The notes: generated from the sequence alone by a model not told the origin. DNA of 64,000 bases from Amycolatopsis sp. A133 (GCF_031082405.1 NZ_JAVHJU010000025.1:372001-436000); one strand, 5' to 3'; positions 30,664 through 41,254 are shown, counted from the first letter of the stretch. Numbers and translations: made by a program.

Positions 30664-32811
30664 TCAGTAGGGCTCGGGGTGGGGTTCGGCGGCCAGGCGC
30701 GGGGCCCGTAGCAGGAGCAGGGAACGGGACTGGAGCGTCAGGCGGCTCTTGGCTTCCAGGGGGCCCGGGTTGGCCGGGCTGCCGTCGGCCGTGCTCGTGT
30801 CCAGCGTCGGCTTGAACGTCTCGCCGTACTCGCGCCCGGGCAGCACGACCTCGGCCGGGGCGTCGCCGGCGTGCATCCACAGCAGCCACGAGTGGTCGGG
30901 CACCAGTGCGCCCTCGCGGTTGCGGGCCTGGCTGTTCGAGCCGTCGATCCACATGCCGAGCGTGTGGCGGTCCTCGAACCAGTCGCTTTCGCCGAACTCC
31001 TCGCCGTCCGGGCGGAACCAGACGAGGTCCGGCTTGCCCGTCGGGGTGGTCCGGCCTTCGAAGAACTCCGGCTGCCGCAGCGCCGGGCTGTTCGCGCGCA
31101 GCCGCACGACCCGGCGGGCGAAGGCCAGCATGGCCTCGGCGTCGGGGTCGTCCGGCGTCCAGTCGAACCACGACGTCTCGTCGTCGAGGCAGTACGCGTT
31201 GTTGTTGCCGCCCTGCGTCCGCCAGAACTCGTCACCCGCGGTGAGCATCGGCGTGCCGGTGGACAGCAGCAGCGTGGCGAACATGTTGCGCGCCTGCCGG
31301 GTCCGCAGCTGCCGGATCGCCGGGTCGGCCGTGGCGCCCTCGGCGCCGTGGTTCCACGAGCGGTTGTCGTTGGTGCCGTCGCGGTTGTCCTCGCCGTTGC
31401 CTTCGTTGTGCTTTTCGTTGTAGGACACCAGGTCCCGCAGCGTGAAGCCGTCGTGGGCGGTGACGAAGTTGATCGACTGCCACGGCCGCCGCAGGTTGTG
31501 GTCGTAGAGGTCCGACGAGCCGGACAGCCGGTAGGCGAGGTCGCGCACGCCGGTCGCGCCGCGCCAGAAGTCGCGGATCGTGTCGCGGTAGCGGCCGTTC
31601 CACTCCGCCCACTGGGCGCCGAAGCCGCCGACGCGGTAGCCCTCGCCGGTCGCGTCCCACGGCTCGGCGATCAGCTTGCAGCGCGAGAGCACCGGGTCGG
31701 TGGTGATCGCGGTGAGCAGCGTCGACGCCGGGTCGAACGCGCCGCCGCGCGGCCGCCCGAGCGTGCTGGCGAGGTCGAACCGGAAGCCGTCGACCCCCAT
31801 CTCCTGCGTCCAGTACCGCAGCGAGTCGGTCACCAGCCGCACCACGGTCGGCGAGCCGGCCTCCAGGGTGTTGCCGCAGCCGGTGATGTCGGCCATGTGG
31901 CCGCGGTCGGTGTGCAGGTAGTACACCGGCGCGTTCAGCCCGCGGAAGCTCAGCGTCGGCCCGTCCGGCCCGCCCTCGCAGGTGTGGTTGAACACGACGT
32001 CGAGGATCACCTCGATGCCCGCCGCGTGCAGGGCGGCCACCATCAGCCGGAACTCCTCGACCTCGTGGCCCGGTTCGCTGGCGTAGGCGGCGTGCGGGGC
32101 GAAGAAGCCGAGCGGCGAGTAACCCCAGTAGTTGTGCCGGCCGGCCCGGACCAGCGAGGGCTCGTCGAGGAACGCGTGCACCGGCAGCAGCTCGACCGAC
32201 GTGACGCCGAGGCGGGTCAGGTACTCGATCGACACCGGGTGGGCCAGGCCGAGGTAGGTGCCCCGCAGCGCCTCCGGGATGAAGGGGTGCCGCTGGGTGA
32301 AGCCCTTGACGTGCAGCTCGTAGATCACCGCCTCCTCGAACGGGACCTCCGGCTTGATCCCGGTGTCCGGCCCGCCGGGCGAGCTGACCACCGACAGCGG
32401 CACGCTGCCCAGGGAGTCCACAGTGGACATGGGCCCGCGCTCCGGGTCGCCGGTGAAGCCCTGGGCCGCGCCCAGGTCGGTGAGCCCGCCGGTGATCTGC
32501 CGGGCGTACGGGTCGACGAGCAGCTTGTGCGGGTTGCACCGCAGGCCGCGGGCCGGGTCGTACGGGCCGTGGATCCGGTAGCCGTAGCGCTGCCCCGGCG
32601 TCACGCCGGGCACCAGGCCGTGCCAGACGCCGAAAGTCCGCTCGGTCAGCGCGATCCGGCGTTCCGACCCGTCGGCGTCGATCAAGCACAGGTCGACGGC
32701 GTCCGCGACGGCGGACGTGATCGCGAACCGCACTCCCCCGGCCTCGGGATGGGCTCCGAGCGGGAAGGGGCGGCCGGCGAGGACGTGGTCGGCGGAGGGT
32801 CGTGTGGCCAT
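30664..32811 (-). CDS. glgX: glycogen debranching enzyme (isoamylase type), second copy
   Basis: The 715-residue GH13_11 protein has an N-terminal CBM48 (FPLGAHPEAGGVRFAI), the RYGYRIHGPYDPARG motif shared by all GlgX/TreX, DGFRFDLASTLGR, LIAEPWDATGEGY and TAHDGFTLRDLVSYNEKHN. It hydrolyses alpha-1,6 branches. It resembles, but is clearly diverged from, the 36868-38994 copy. A -10-like GACGAT six bases before ATG 32811 and no ribosome site suggest a leaderless transcript starting in the 71-bp gap after treZ. Confidence 0.94.
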   Translation of the reverse strand: MATRPSADHVLAGRPFPLGAHPEAGGVRFAITSAVADAVDLCLIDADGSERRIALTERTFGVWHGLVPGVTPGQRYGYRIHGPYDPARGLRCNPHKLLVDPYARQITGGLTDLGAAQGFTGDPERGPMSTVDSLGSVPLSVVSSPGGPDTGIKPEVPFEEAVIYELHVKGFTQRHPFIPEALRGTYLGLAHPVSIEYLTRLGVTSVELLPVHAFLDEPSLVRAGRHNYWGYSPLGFFAPHAAYASEPGHEVEEFRLMVAALHAAGIEVILDVVFNHTCEGGPDGPTLSFRGLNAPVYYLHTDRGHMADITGCGNTLEAGSPTVVRLVTDSLRYWTQEMGVDGFRFDLASTLGRPRGGAFDPASTLLTAITTDPVLSRCKLIAEPWDATGEGYRVGGFGAQWAEWNGRYRDTIRDFWRGATGVRDLAYRLSGSSDLYDHNLRRPWQSINFVTAHDGFTLRDLVSYNEKHNEGNGEDNRDGTNDNRSWNHGAEGATADPAIRQLRTRQARNMFATLLLSTGTPMLTAGDEFWRTQGGNNNAYCLDDETSWFDWTPDDPDAEAMLAFARRVVRLRANSPALRQPEFFEGRTTPTGKPDLVWFRPDGEEFGESDWFEDRHTLGMWIDGSNSQARNREGALVPDHSWLLWMHAGDAPAEVVLPGREYGETFKPTLDTSTADGSPANPGPLEAKSRLTLQSRSLLLLRAPRLAAEPHPEPY

Positions 32812-32882
32812 TCTTGAATCGTCCCAGATCGGAGGTGGTCCGTGCGCGCCATGACAGGACAGTTACCCGGAGGCAACCGCCG

Positions 32883-34598
32883 TCAGGGTGTCGTCCCGGC
32901 CACGACGAAGGTGTCCGGGGGCAGGTGCGCTGCCCCACCGTCCACGGTGGCCTCTCCCCAGGCGAGCAGCGACGCCGTCGCCCCGAGCGGCAGCGTCACC
33001 GGGCCGGGGCCGAAGTTGACGGCCAGCCGCAGCCCGCCGCGGTGCAGCACGAGCCAGGACCCGTCCGGGGCGGAGTCGACGCGCAGCTCGGCGACCCGCG
33101 GATCGGCCAGCTCGGGCCGCTCGCGGCGCAGCCGGATCAACGCGCGGTAGAGCTCCAGCACCTCCCGGTGACCGGGCCGCTCGGGCTCGGCCCAGTCCAG
33201 CCGCGAACGTTCGACGGTGGCGGGGTCCATCGGGTCGGGCACGTCGGATTCGCCCCAGCCGTGCCGGGAGAACTCGCGACGGCGGCCCGTGCGGACGGCC
33301 TCGGCCAGCTCCGGGTCCGGGAAGGACGCGAAGAACTGCCACGGCGTGCCCGCCGCCCACTCCTCCCCCATGAACACCATCGGCGTGTACGGCGAGCAGA
33401 ACAGGATCGCCGCGCCGCAGGCGAGCCGGTCCCGCGACACCGTCGCGGACAGCCGGTCGCCGGTCGCGCGGTTGCCGATCTGGTCGTGGTTCTGCAGGTA
33501 GCCGAGGAAGCGGTGGCCGGGCACGGTCCGCGTGTCGACCGGACGGCCGTGGGTCCGCTCCCGGAACGACGACCACGTGCCCGCGTGGAAGAACACCTCG
33601 CGCAGCACCCGCTCGAGCGCGTCCGGCGCCGCGAAGTCCGTGTAGTACCCCGAGGCCTCGCCGGTGAGCTTGACGTGCAGGGCGTGGTGCAGGTCGTCCG
33701 ACCACTGGGCGTGCAGGCCGAAGCCGCCGCGCTCACGGGGCGTGACGAGCCGCGGGTCGTTGAGGTCGGACTCGGCGATCAGGGTCAGCGGCCGGTTCAG
33801 CGCCGCCGACAGCGCGTCGACCTCGGTGGCGAGCTGTTCGAGCAGGTGGACGGCCCGCCGGTCCAGCAGCGCGTGCACGGCGTCCAGGCGCAGCGCGTCG
33901 AGGTGGAAGTCGCGGAACCAGCTGAGCGCGTTGTCGAGCACGTACCGGCGGACCTCGTCGGAGCCGGGACCGTCGAGGTTGAGGCCGGGGCCCCACTCGT
34001 TCTGGCCGGCGAAGTACGGCCCGAACCGGTCGAGGTAGGCCCCCGACGGCCCGAGGTGGTTGTAGACGACGTCGAGCACGACGGCGAGACCGCGGGCGTG
34101 GGCCGCGTCGACGAACCGCTTGAGCCCGTCCGGCCCGCCGTAGGGCTCGTGGACCGCGCCCCAGAGGACGCCGTCGTAGCCCCAACCCGCGGTGCCGTCG
34201 AAGGCGTTGACCGGCAGCAGCTCGACGTGCGTGATCCCGAGGTCGACGAGGTGGTCGAGCCGCTCGATCGCCGCGTCGAAGGTGCCGCCCTCGGTGAAGG
34301 TGCCGACGTGCAGTTCGTAGACCACCCCGCCGGGCAGCTGCCGCCCGGTCCAGGCGTCGTCGGTCCAGCCGAACTCGCCGTGGTCGTAGACGCGCGATTC
34401 CCGGTGGACGCCATGGGGCTGCCACCGCGACCGCGGGTCGGGCAGCGGCTCGTCGGCGTCGTCGAGCAGGAAGGCGTAGTTGATGCCCTCCGCTTCGGCG
34501 TACCACCAGCCGCCGTCGCCCGCGGTCATCTCGTGCACCCGAGCGTCGACACTCACCCGGACTCGGCCGGCCGACGGGGCCCAGACACGGAACTTCAT
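32883..34598 (-). CDS. treZ: malto-oligosyltrehalose trehalohydrolase
   Basis: TreZ releases trehalose from the end made by TreY. The 571-residue GH13_10 protein starts with a short CBM48 (FRVWAPSAGRVRVSVDA) and has VYELHVGTFTEGGTF, VVLDVVYNHLGPSG, FHLDALRLDAVHALLD, LIAESDLNDPRLV and LQNHDQIGNRA. ATG 34598 overlaps the treY stop (ATGA) and has AGGAGA upstream. Confidence 0.96.
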   Translation of the reverse strand: MKFRVWAPSAGRVRVSVDARVHEMTAGDGGWWYAEAEGINYAFLLDDADEPLPDPRSRWQPHGVHRESRVYDHGEFGWTDDAWTGRQLPGGVVYELHVGTFTEGGTFDAAIERLDHLVDLGITHVELLPVNAFDGTAGWGYDGVLWGAVHEPYGGPDGLKRFVDAAHARGLAVVLDVVYNHLGPSGAYLDRFGPYFAGQNEWGPGLNLDGPGSDEVRRYVLDNALSWFRDFHLDALRLDAVHALLDRRAVHLLEQLATEVDALSAALNRPLTLIAESDLNDPRLVTPRERGGFGLHAQWSDDLHHALHVKLTGEASGYYTDFAAPDALERVLREVFFHAGTWSSFRERTHGRPVDTRTVPGHRFLGYLQNHDQIGNRATGDRLSATVSRDRLACGAAILFCSPYTPMVFMGEEWAAGTPWQFFASFPDPELAEAVRTGRRREFSRHGWGESDVPDPMDPATVERSRLDWAEPERPGHREVLELYRALIRLRRERPELADPRVAELRVDSAPDGSWLVLHRGGLRLAVNFGPGPVTLPLGATASLLAWGEATVDGGAAHLPPDTFVVAGTTP

Positions 34599-36871
34599 GC
34601 GTCTCCTCGCACCAGCAACGCGACGGGATAACGGTCGAACAGGGTGGCGGCCTCGGCCGAAGCCTCCCGGCCGGTCAGGACGTCGGTCCAGGTACCGGCG
34701 GGCAGCGGGAGCACGGTGTCCCGCCAGCCGCCGCCGGCTTCGAGACCGGCAGGCAGCCGCGTCACGGCCACCGCGAGATCGGCGCTGCGGGTGTAGGCCA
34801 GCACGTGGCCGGCGGCCGCGCCTTCGGCCCGCAGCGGCCGGTAGCCGCGGAACAGCGCCGGGTGTTCACGGCGCAGCCGCAGCGCCTTGTGCACGACCAG
34901 CAGCTTCGCCGCGCCCGAGGCGTCGATCTCCGGCAGCTCGCCGTCGGTGATCCGGCTCAGCAGCTCGCGGCGGGCGACGTAGTCGACCGGGCGGCGGTTG
35001 TCCGGGTCGACCAGCGAGAAGTCCCACAGCTCGGTGCCCTGGTAGACGTCCGGAATGCCGGGCGCGGTCAGCTGGACGAGCTTCTGCCCGAGCGAGTTCG
35101 CGTACCCCGGTCCCTCGATGCGCCGGACGAACACCTCGATGTCGGACGCCAGCTCGGCGTCGGTCATGACGTCTTCGGGCCAGGCGGCCACGTCGGCCTC
35201 GAAAACCTCGTCGTGGTCGGTCCAGCTGGTCCGGAGCTTGGCCTCCTTGGCCGCCTTGTCCAGGTAGTCCCGCAGCCGCGACGGCTCGATGGGCCAGGTC
35301 GAGACCAGCGTCTGCCAGGCCAGGAGGTTCAGCGACGGCTCGTCGATCCCCCGCCGGGCGCTCCACCGGCGGACGGCCTCGGCGAACTCGCCGGGCACCT
35401 CGGACAGGACCGCCATCCGGGCGCGGGTGTCCTCCGAGCGCTTGGTGTCGTGGGTGGTCAGCGTCGTCATCGCCGCGGGGTACCCGGCCTCGCGCTCGGC
35501 GGCCAAGCGGTGGAACTCCTCGACGTCCAGGCCGAAGCGGTCCGGGTTGCCGCCGACCTCGTTGAGCGCGGCGAAGCGGGTGTAGCGGTAGAACGTCGTG
35601 TCCTCGGTGCCCTTGGCCACGACCATGCCGGACGTCTGCTGGAGCCGGGTGGCCAGCTCGCCGCCGGGCTCGGCGCGGACCTGCGCGTCGAGGGCGTCCA
35701 AGGCGCCCGCGAGGTCCGGGCGGGCGGTCTTCGCCCCGGCGATCGCGGCCGCCCAGTGGCCGGCCCCTTCGGGCAGGTACGAGCGGTAGACCGGGAAGGC
35801 GATCATGGTCTCGGCCACCGCCGCCCGCGCTGCCTCGGCGTCGACGTCCCGCAGCAGCGCGGCGATCCGCCGCACCTCGGCGACCAGGATGCGGTCGGTG
35901 ACCAGGCGCCGGGCCTCGGCCTCGACGCGGTGGTAGCCGGTCTTCACGCCCAGCTCGTTCGCCAGCTCGGTGAAGCCGGGCTCGCCCGCCGGGTCGACGA
36001 AGACGCCGGCGATCTCGCGCAGCGCGTCGTAGCCGGTGGTGCCGTCGACCGGCCAGCTCTGCGGCAGCGGTTCGCCCGGGTGCAGGATCTTCTCGGCCAC
36101 GATCCACGCGTCCGGCGCGTTCTCCCGCAGCCGCCGGAAGTAGCCGCCGGGGTCGGCGAGGCCGTCCGGGTGGTCGATGCGCAGGCCGGTGACGTCGCCG
36201 TCGGCGACCCAGCGCAGCACCTCGCCGTGCGTCTGCGCGAACACCTGGGGGTCTTCGACGCGGACCGCGGCCAGGGTGGTGATGTCGAAGAAGCGGCGGT
36301 AGGTCAGTTCGGCGTTGCCGCGGCGCCAGCCCACCAGGCGGTAGTGCTGGCGCTCGTGGACCTCCTGCGGCGTACCGGATCCCGTGCCGGGTGCGATCGG
36401 GAAGCGGTGGTCGTAGTAGACCAGCTCGTCGTCCTCGACCGACAGCTCCCCGACGGCGTCTTCGTCGCCGAGGACCGGCAGCAGGATCGGGCCGCGGTCC
36501 CAGTCGACGTCGAAGAAGGACGCGAATTCCGAGTCGCGGCCGTGCTGCAGCACGTCCCACCACCAGCGGTTCGCCTTCGGCACCTCGACCGACATGTGGT
36601 TCGGCACGATGTCGACCACCAGACCCAGCCCGAGCTCCTTCAGCAGCGCGGCGAGCTCCTGGCGCGCCGCCTCGCCGCCGAGCGCGGGCCGCGCGCGCGT
36701 CGGGTCGACGACGTCGTACCCGTGCGTCGAGCCCGGCGCCGCGTCCAGCACCGGCGACGCGTACAGCGCGCCGATGCCGAGGTCGCGCAGGTAGCCGGCG
36801 ATGCCGGCCGCGTCGGCGAAGGTGAACTCCGGGCGCAGCTGCACCCGGTAGGTCGACTCCGGCACCGTCAT
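34595..36871 (-). CDS. treY: malto-oligosyltrehalose synthase
   Basis: TreY turns the reducing-end alpha-1,4 bond of maltodextrins into the alpha,alpha-1,1 bond. The 758-residue protein starts with STYRVQLRPEFTFADAAGI and has YASPVLDAAPGSTHGYDVVD, GLVVDIVPNHMSVEVPKANRWWWDVL, the nucleophile region GLRIDHPDGLADPGGYF, and FYRYTRFAALNEVGG, the usual TreY signature. Its ATG overlaps the TreX stop and its stop overlaps treZ (ATGA both times), so treXYZ is tightly coupled. Confidence 0.96.
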   Translation of the reverse strand: MTVPESTYRVQLRPEFTFADAAGIAGYLRDLGIGALYASPVLDAAPGSTHGYDVVDPTRARPALGGEAARQELAALLKELGLGLVVDIVPNHMSVEVPKANRWWWDVLQHGRDSEFASFFDVDWDRGPILLPVLGDEDAVGELSVEDDELVYYDHRFPIAPGTGSGTPQEVHERQHYRLVGWRRGNAELTYRRFFDITTLAAVRVEDPQVFAQTHGEVLRWVADGDVTGLRIDHPDGLADPGGYFRRLRENAPDAWIVAEKILHPGEPLPQSWPVDGTTGYDALREIAGVFVDPAGEPGFTELANELGVKTGYHRVEAEARRLVTDRILVAEVRRIAALLRDVDAEAARAAVAETMIAFPVYRSYLPEGAGHWAAAIAGAKTARPDLAGALDALDAQVRAEPGGELATRLQQTSGMVVAKGTEDTTFYRYTRFAALNEVGGNPDRFGLDVEEFHRLAAEREAGYPAAMTTLTTHDTKRSEDTRARMAVLSEVPGEFAEAVRRWSARRGIDEPSLNLLAWQTLVSTWPIEPSRLRDYLDKAAKEAKLRTSWTDHDEVFEADVAAWPEDVMTDAELASDIEVFVRRIEGPGYANSLGQKLVQLTAPGIPDVYQGTELWDFSLVDPDNRRPVDYVARRELLSRITDGELPEIDASGAAKLLVVHKALRLRREHPALFRGYRPLRAEGAAAGHVLAYTRSADLAVAVTRLPAGLEAGGGWRDTVLPLPAGTWTDVLTGREASAEAATLFDRYPVALLVRGDA

Positions 36872-38994
36872 TCGGTTTCCGTTTCCGTTCGTTGCAGCAC
36901 GATCAGGGACCGGGCGGGCAGGGTCAGCCGGCCGCCGCCGTCGACCGGTTTCGCGTCGGCGGGTTCCACCTCGCCGGTCGCGGTGTCGACCACGACGGTC
37001 CAGCTGTCCCCGTAGCCGTTGCCCGGGAGGGTCGTGTCGATGTCTTCGTAGTGGGCGTTGAAGGCGAGCAGGAACGAGTCGTCCGCCACGTTCATGCCGC
37101 GCTGGTCGAGGTCGGGGATCGCCTGGCCGTTGAGGAAGACGACGACGGCCTTGCCGAAGCCGTCGTCCCAGTTCTGCTCGGTCATCTCCTCGCCGGCCGG
37201 GGTGAACCAGGCGATGTCGCCGAGCTTCTCGCCCTTGCCGACCGGGCCGCCCTGGAAGAAGCGGCGGCGGCGGAACACCGGGTGCCGGTGCCGGAACGCG
37301 CTCAGCCCGGCGGTGAACTTCACCAGGTCCGCGTTCTCCTTCGCCAGCTCCCAGTCCACCCAGGACAGTTCCGAGTCCTGGCAGTAGACGTTGTTGTTGC
37401 CCTGCTGGGTGCGGCCGAACTCGTCGCCGTGCAGGATCATCGGCACGCCCTGGGACAGCATCAGGGTGGCCAGCATGTTCCGCTGCTGCCGGACGCGCAG
37501 GGCGAGGACCTCGGGATCGTCGGTCTCGCCCTCGACGCCGCAGTTCCACGACCGGTTGTCGTCGGCGCCGTCGCGGCCGTCCTCGCCGTTGGCCTCGTTG
37601 TGCTTTTCGTTGTAGGACACCAGGTCCCGCAGCGTGAAGCCGTCGTGCGCGGTGACGAAGTTGATCGACGCGAACGGGCGGCGGCCGTCGTCCTGGTACA
37701 GGTCCGACGAGCCGGTGATGCGGGAGGCGAACTCGCCCAGCGTCGAGGGTTCGCCGCGCCAGAAGTCGCGGACGGTGTCGCGGAACTGCCCGTTCCACTC
37801 CGTCCACAGCGGCGGGAAGTTGCCCACCTGGTAGCCGCCGGGCCCGACGTCCCACGGCTCGGCGATCAGCTTCACCTGGCTGACGATCGGGTCCTGCTGC
37901 ACCAGGTCGAAGAACGTCGACAGCCGGTCGACGTCGTAGAACTCGCGCGCCAGCGCCGAGGCGAGGTCGAAGCGGAACCCGTCGACGTGCATCTCCGTCA
38001 CCCAGTAGCGCAGCGAGTCCATGATGAGCTGCAAGGTGTGCGGGTTGCGCACGTTGAGGGAGTTCCCGGTGCCGGTGTAGTCCATGTAGTACTCGGGCTC
38101 CCCCTCCACCAGCCGGTAGTAGGCCTCGTTGTCGATGCCCCGCATCGACAGCGTCGGCCCGAGGTGGTTGCCCTCGGCCGTGTGGTTGTAAACCACGTCG
38201 AGGATCACTTCGATCCCGGCCTCGTGGAAGGCCTTGACCATGCCCTTGAACTCCTGGACCTGGCCGCCCTCGCCGAGCACCGCCGAGTAGGAGTCGTGCG
38301 GCGCGAAGTAGCCGATCGTGTTGTAGCCCCAGTAGTTCGTCAGGCCCTTTTCGTCGAGGCCGTGGTCGGTGACGAACTGGTGCACCGGCAGCAGCTCCAC
38401 CGCGGTCACGCCGAGCTTCTGCAGGTGCTCGACGACGGCGGGGTGCGCGAGACCGGCGTACGTGCCCCGCAGCGCTTCGGGCACGAACGGGTGATGCACG
38501 GTCATGCCCTTGACGTGGGCCTCGTAGATGACCGTCTCGTTGTACGGCCGCTTCGGCTGGCGGTCGTTGCCCCAGTCGAAGAACGGGTTCGCCACCAGCG
38601 AATACGGCACGCGGCCGGCGGAGTCGTCGTCGTTGCGCTCGTCCGGGTTGCCGAACTGGTAGCCGAACAGGGACTCGTCCCACTTCACGCCGTGCGAGAC
38701 GGCCTTCGCGTACGGGTCGATGAGCAGCTTGTTCGGGTTGCAGCGCAGGCCGCGCTTCGGGTCGTACGGGCCGTGCACCCGGTACCCGTACCGCTGACCG
38801 GGCCCGACGTTGAGCAGGTAACCGTGGTGGACGAAGCCGTCCACCTCTTCGAGCGCGTACCGCGTCTCGTGGCCCTCGGCGTCGAACAGGCACAGTTCGA
38901 CGCGCTCGGCCACCTCGGAGAACAGGGCGAAGTTCGTCCCGACTCCGTCGTAGGTGGCGCCGAGCGGGTAGGGCGTTCCGGGCCAGGGCCGCAC
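36868..38994 (-). CDS. treX: glycogen debranching enzyme TreX/GlgX, treYZ-linked copy
   Basis: The 708-residue GH13_11 isoamylase has TPYPLGATYDGVGTNFALFSE, RYGYRVHGPYDPKRGLRCNP, DGFRFDLASALAREFYDVD, LIAEPWDVGPGGYQVGNFPP and TAHDGFTLRDLVSYNEKHN. It debranches glycogen into linear dextrins for TreY. GTG 38994 is chosen because AGGAGA lies 6 bases upstream and the protein then begins RPWPGTPYPLG; the frame is open to 39048. The symbol treX is given by the treYZ linkage. Confidence 0.93.
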   Translation of the reverse strand: MRPWPGTPYPLGATYDGVGTNFALFSEVAERVELCLFDAEGHETRYALEEVDGFVHHGYLLNVGPGQRYGYRVHGPYDPKRGLRCNPNKLLIDPYAKAVSHGVKWDESLFGYQFGNPDERNDDDSAGRVPYSLVANPFFDWGNDRQPKRPYNETVIYEAHVKGMTVHHPFVPEALRGTYAGLAHPAVVEHLQKLGVTAVELLPVHQFVTDHGLDEKGLTNYWGYNTIGYFAPHDSYSAVLGEGGQVQEFKGMVKAFHEAGIEVILDVVYNHTAEGNHLGPTLSMRGIDNEAYYRLVEGEPEYYMDYTGTGNSLNVRNPHTLQLIMDSLRYWVTEMHVDGFRFDLASALAREFYDVDRLSTFFDLVQQDPIVSQVKLIAEPWDVGPGGYQVGNFPPLWTEWNGQFRDTVRDFWRGEPSTLGEFASRITGSSDLYQDDGRRPFASINFVTAHDGFTLRDLVSYNEKHNEANGEDGRDGADDNRSWNCGVEGETDDPEVLALRVRQQRNMLATLMLSQGVPMILHGDEFGRTQQGNNNVYCQDSELSWVDWELAKENADLVKFTAGLSAFRHRHPVFRRRRFFQGGPVGKGEKLGDIAWFTPAGEEMTEQNWDDGFGKAVVVFLNGQAIPDLDQRGMNVADDSFLLAFNAHYEDIDTTLPGNGYGDSWTVVVDTATGEVEPADAKPVDGGGRLTLPARSLIVLQRTETETE

Positions 38995-39075
38995 TGGGTC
39001 TCTCCTCGAGCTTGGGTCGTGCCGGTGGCGTCCGCGGACGCGTGCCACCGGGGGTCGTGCTCCGCGAGGGGGTCG

Positions 39076-41034
39076 TTACCGGGGCAGCGGCCGGGCCGCC
39101 GCCAGCGGGGCGACCGCCGAACGGACCCCCTTCGCGGTGAAGAAGCCGTCTACGCTGACGGGAAGGCGGATCCGCCAGTTAGGGTACTGGTCGACCGTTC
39201 CGGGCAGATTCGGCTGCCGCACCTGGCCCGCCACGTCCGCCGGCGAGGTCAGCACCAGCCGGGAGGCGGCCGACGCCAGCAGCGTGTGCAGCGCGACCAC
39301 CGGGTCGTCGTCCGGAATCCCTTCGCGCGCAACGAGTTCCATCAGCGCCGTGCGCTCCTCGGCGGCCGCCTCTTCCTCCGCTTCGACCCCGCGGTCCAGC
39401 AGGCCCAGCTCGGCCCGGACCCGGACGTGCTCGCCCTTCAGCCAGCCCGAGACCGTCGGCAGGTCGTGCGTGGAGATGCTGGCCATGGCGTCCGGGTCCC
39501 AGCTGCCGGGCCGCGTGAACGGCTGACCGGGCGCGTCCCAGTCGCGCTCGAACCACAGCACGGCCGAGCTGAGCATCCCCCGTTCGTGCATCGTGTCGGT
39601 GACGACCTCCTCGACCGTGCCGAGGTCCTCCCCGACGACCACCGCGCCGGCGCGGTGCGCTTCGAGCGCGAGCACGCCGACCATCGCTTCGGCGTCGTAG
39701 TGGACGTACGTGCCGCGGTGCGCGGGCTCGCCCGGCGGGATCCACCACAGCCGCCACAGCCCGGCGATGTGGTCGACGCGGATGCCGTCGGCGAAGCGCA
39801 GCACACCGCGGACGACGTCCCGCAGCGGCCCGTACCCGGCCTCGGCCAGCTTGTCCGGCCGCCACGGCGGCAGGTTCCAGTCCTGTCCCTGCTGGTTGAA
39901 CGCGTCCGGCGGCGCACCGACCCGCACGTCGGCGGCGAAGACGTCCCGGACGGCCCACGTGTCGGCCCCGCCGGGGTGCACCCCGACCGGCAGGTCGTGC
40001 ACGATCCCGACGGTCATCCCGGCCTCGCGCGCGGCCTGCCGCGCCGTTTCCAGCTGGACCCGGCACAGGTGCTGGAGCCACGCGTGGAAGGCGACCCGGT
40101 CCTCGAGCTCTTCGCGCGCCTTCCCGACCGCCGGCCCGGCCGGGTCGCGCAGGTCCTCCGGCCAGTCCCGCCAGTCCCCGCCGTGCCGCTCGGCCAGGGC
40201 GCAGAACAGCGCGAAGTCCCGCAGGTCGGCGTCCTCGGGCACCTCTTCGGCGCGGTGCGGCCACAGCAGCTCGAGCGCGGCGCGCTTGGCCGTCCAGACG
40301 GCGTCGTAGTCGATCAGCTCGCCCTCGCGGTCCGGGGCCAGGGACTCGACCGCCTCCCGGGTCGCCGCATCGGCCGTTTCGAAGGTCTCGGTCGCGGTGA
40401 CGCGCAGGTAGACGGGGTTGGCGAACCGGCGGCTCGCCGGGGAGTACGGCGAGCGTTCGACCGGGTGGGCGGGGCTGATCGCCTGGACCGGGTTGACCAG
40501 CAGGACCCCGGCGTCCAGCTCCGTGGCCGACCGGGCGGCGAAGGTGGCGAGGTCGGCGTAGTCGCCGATGCCCCAGGAGCCGGCCGAGTGCAGGGCGTAG
40601 AGCTGCAGCATCCACCCCCAGGCGGGCCGGACCTGCGGCAGCTTCGCCGGCACGACCGCGAGCACGACGTCCTGGTCGGCGGTGACCACCCGGTGCCAGC
40701 CGAGCGGCAGGTCCGCCGGCAGCTCCCCGTCGGCCCGCCGCCGCGTCCCGTCTTCGAGGACGACTTCGGCGTCGACGCCGAGCACGCGGCCGGTGCCTTC
40801 CCGCACGACGATCGTCGGCGGCAGCGCGGCGGGCGCTTCGCGGGCGGTGGCCAATGCGGCGGCGATGGCTTCGTCACTGGTGGCATCAACGCCGAACTGA
40901 CCGAGGACGGCGACGACGACGTCGTCGGCCACGTCGACCCAGACCCGGTCGGCGTTCTCGTACCGGGTGGCGACACCGTGGTGGGCGGCGAGCTCGTGCA
41001 GGGCGGGGATCTCTTGAGGCACGGGGACCAGCAT
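39076..41034 (-). CDS. malQ: 4-alpha-glucanotransferase
   Basis: The 652-residue GH77 amylomaltase transfers glucan segments between maltodextrins and releases glucose. It has an actinobacterial N-terminal extension (about 1-140), then WGIGDYADLATFA, VGIVHDLPVGVHPGGADTW, GIRVDHIAGLWRLWWIPPG with the nucleophile Asp, and VVGEDLGTVEEVV. It is the most upstream gene of the glucan cluster, 81 bp before treX. ATG 41034 has no clear ribosome site. Confidence 0.94.
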   Translation of the reverse strand: MLVPVPQEIPALHELAAHHGVATRYENADRVWVDVADDVVVAVLGQFGVDATSDEAIAAALATAREAPAALPPTIVVREGTGRVLGVDAEVVLEDGTRRRADGELPADLPLGWHRVVTADQDVVLAVVPAKLPQVRPAWGWMLQLYALHSAGSWGIGDYADLATFAARSATELDAGVLLVNPVQAISPAHPVERSPYSPASRRFANPVYLRVTATETFETADAATREAVESLAPDREGELIDYDAVWTAKRAALELLWPHRAEEVPEDADLRDFALFCALAERHGGDWRDWPEDLRDPAGPAVGKAREELEDRVAFHAWLQHLCRVQLETARQAAREAGMTVGIVHDLPVGVHPGGADTWAVRDVFAADVRVGAPPDAFNQQGQDWNLPPWRPDKLAEAGYGPLRDVVRGVLRFADGIRVDHIAGLWRLWWIPPGEPAHRGTYVHYDAEAMVGVLALEAHRAGAVVVGEDLGTVEEVVTDTMHERGMLSSAVLWFERDWDAPGQPFTRPGSWDPDAMASISTHDLPTVSGWLKGEHVRVRAELGLLDRGVEAEEEAAAEERTALMELVAREGIPDDDPVVALHTLLASAASRLVLTSPADVAGQVRQPNLPGTVDQYPNWRIRLPVSVDGFFTAKGVRSAVAPLAAARPLPR

Positions 41035-41254
41035 TCCGGTGCCGGGCCGTTCCCGCCATCTGCGCGGCCGACGTCACCCCCGGCGCTTCCGCGAACCGGC
41101 CGGCACCCCGGCCCCGGCCCGCACCATCACCACGACGTGCAGCGACGGCGGCAGCACGGGCAGCTGGACGAACCGGCTCGGCGAGCGCGCCCCGAGCGGG
41201 CGGTGAGGCAGCGCCCCGCCGCCCTGCACGACGGCAGGATCCCGGACAGCCTGA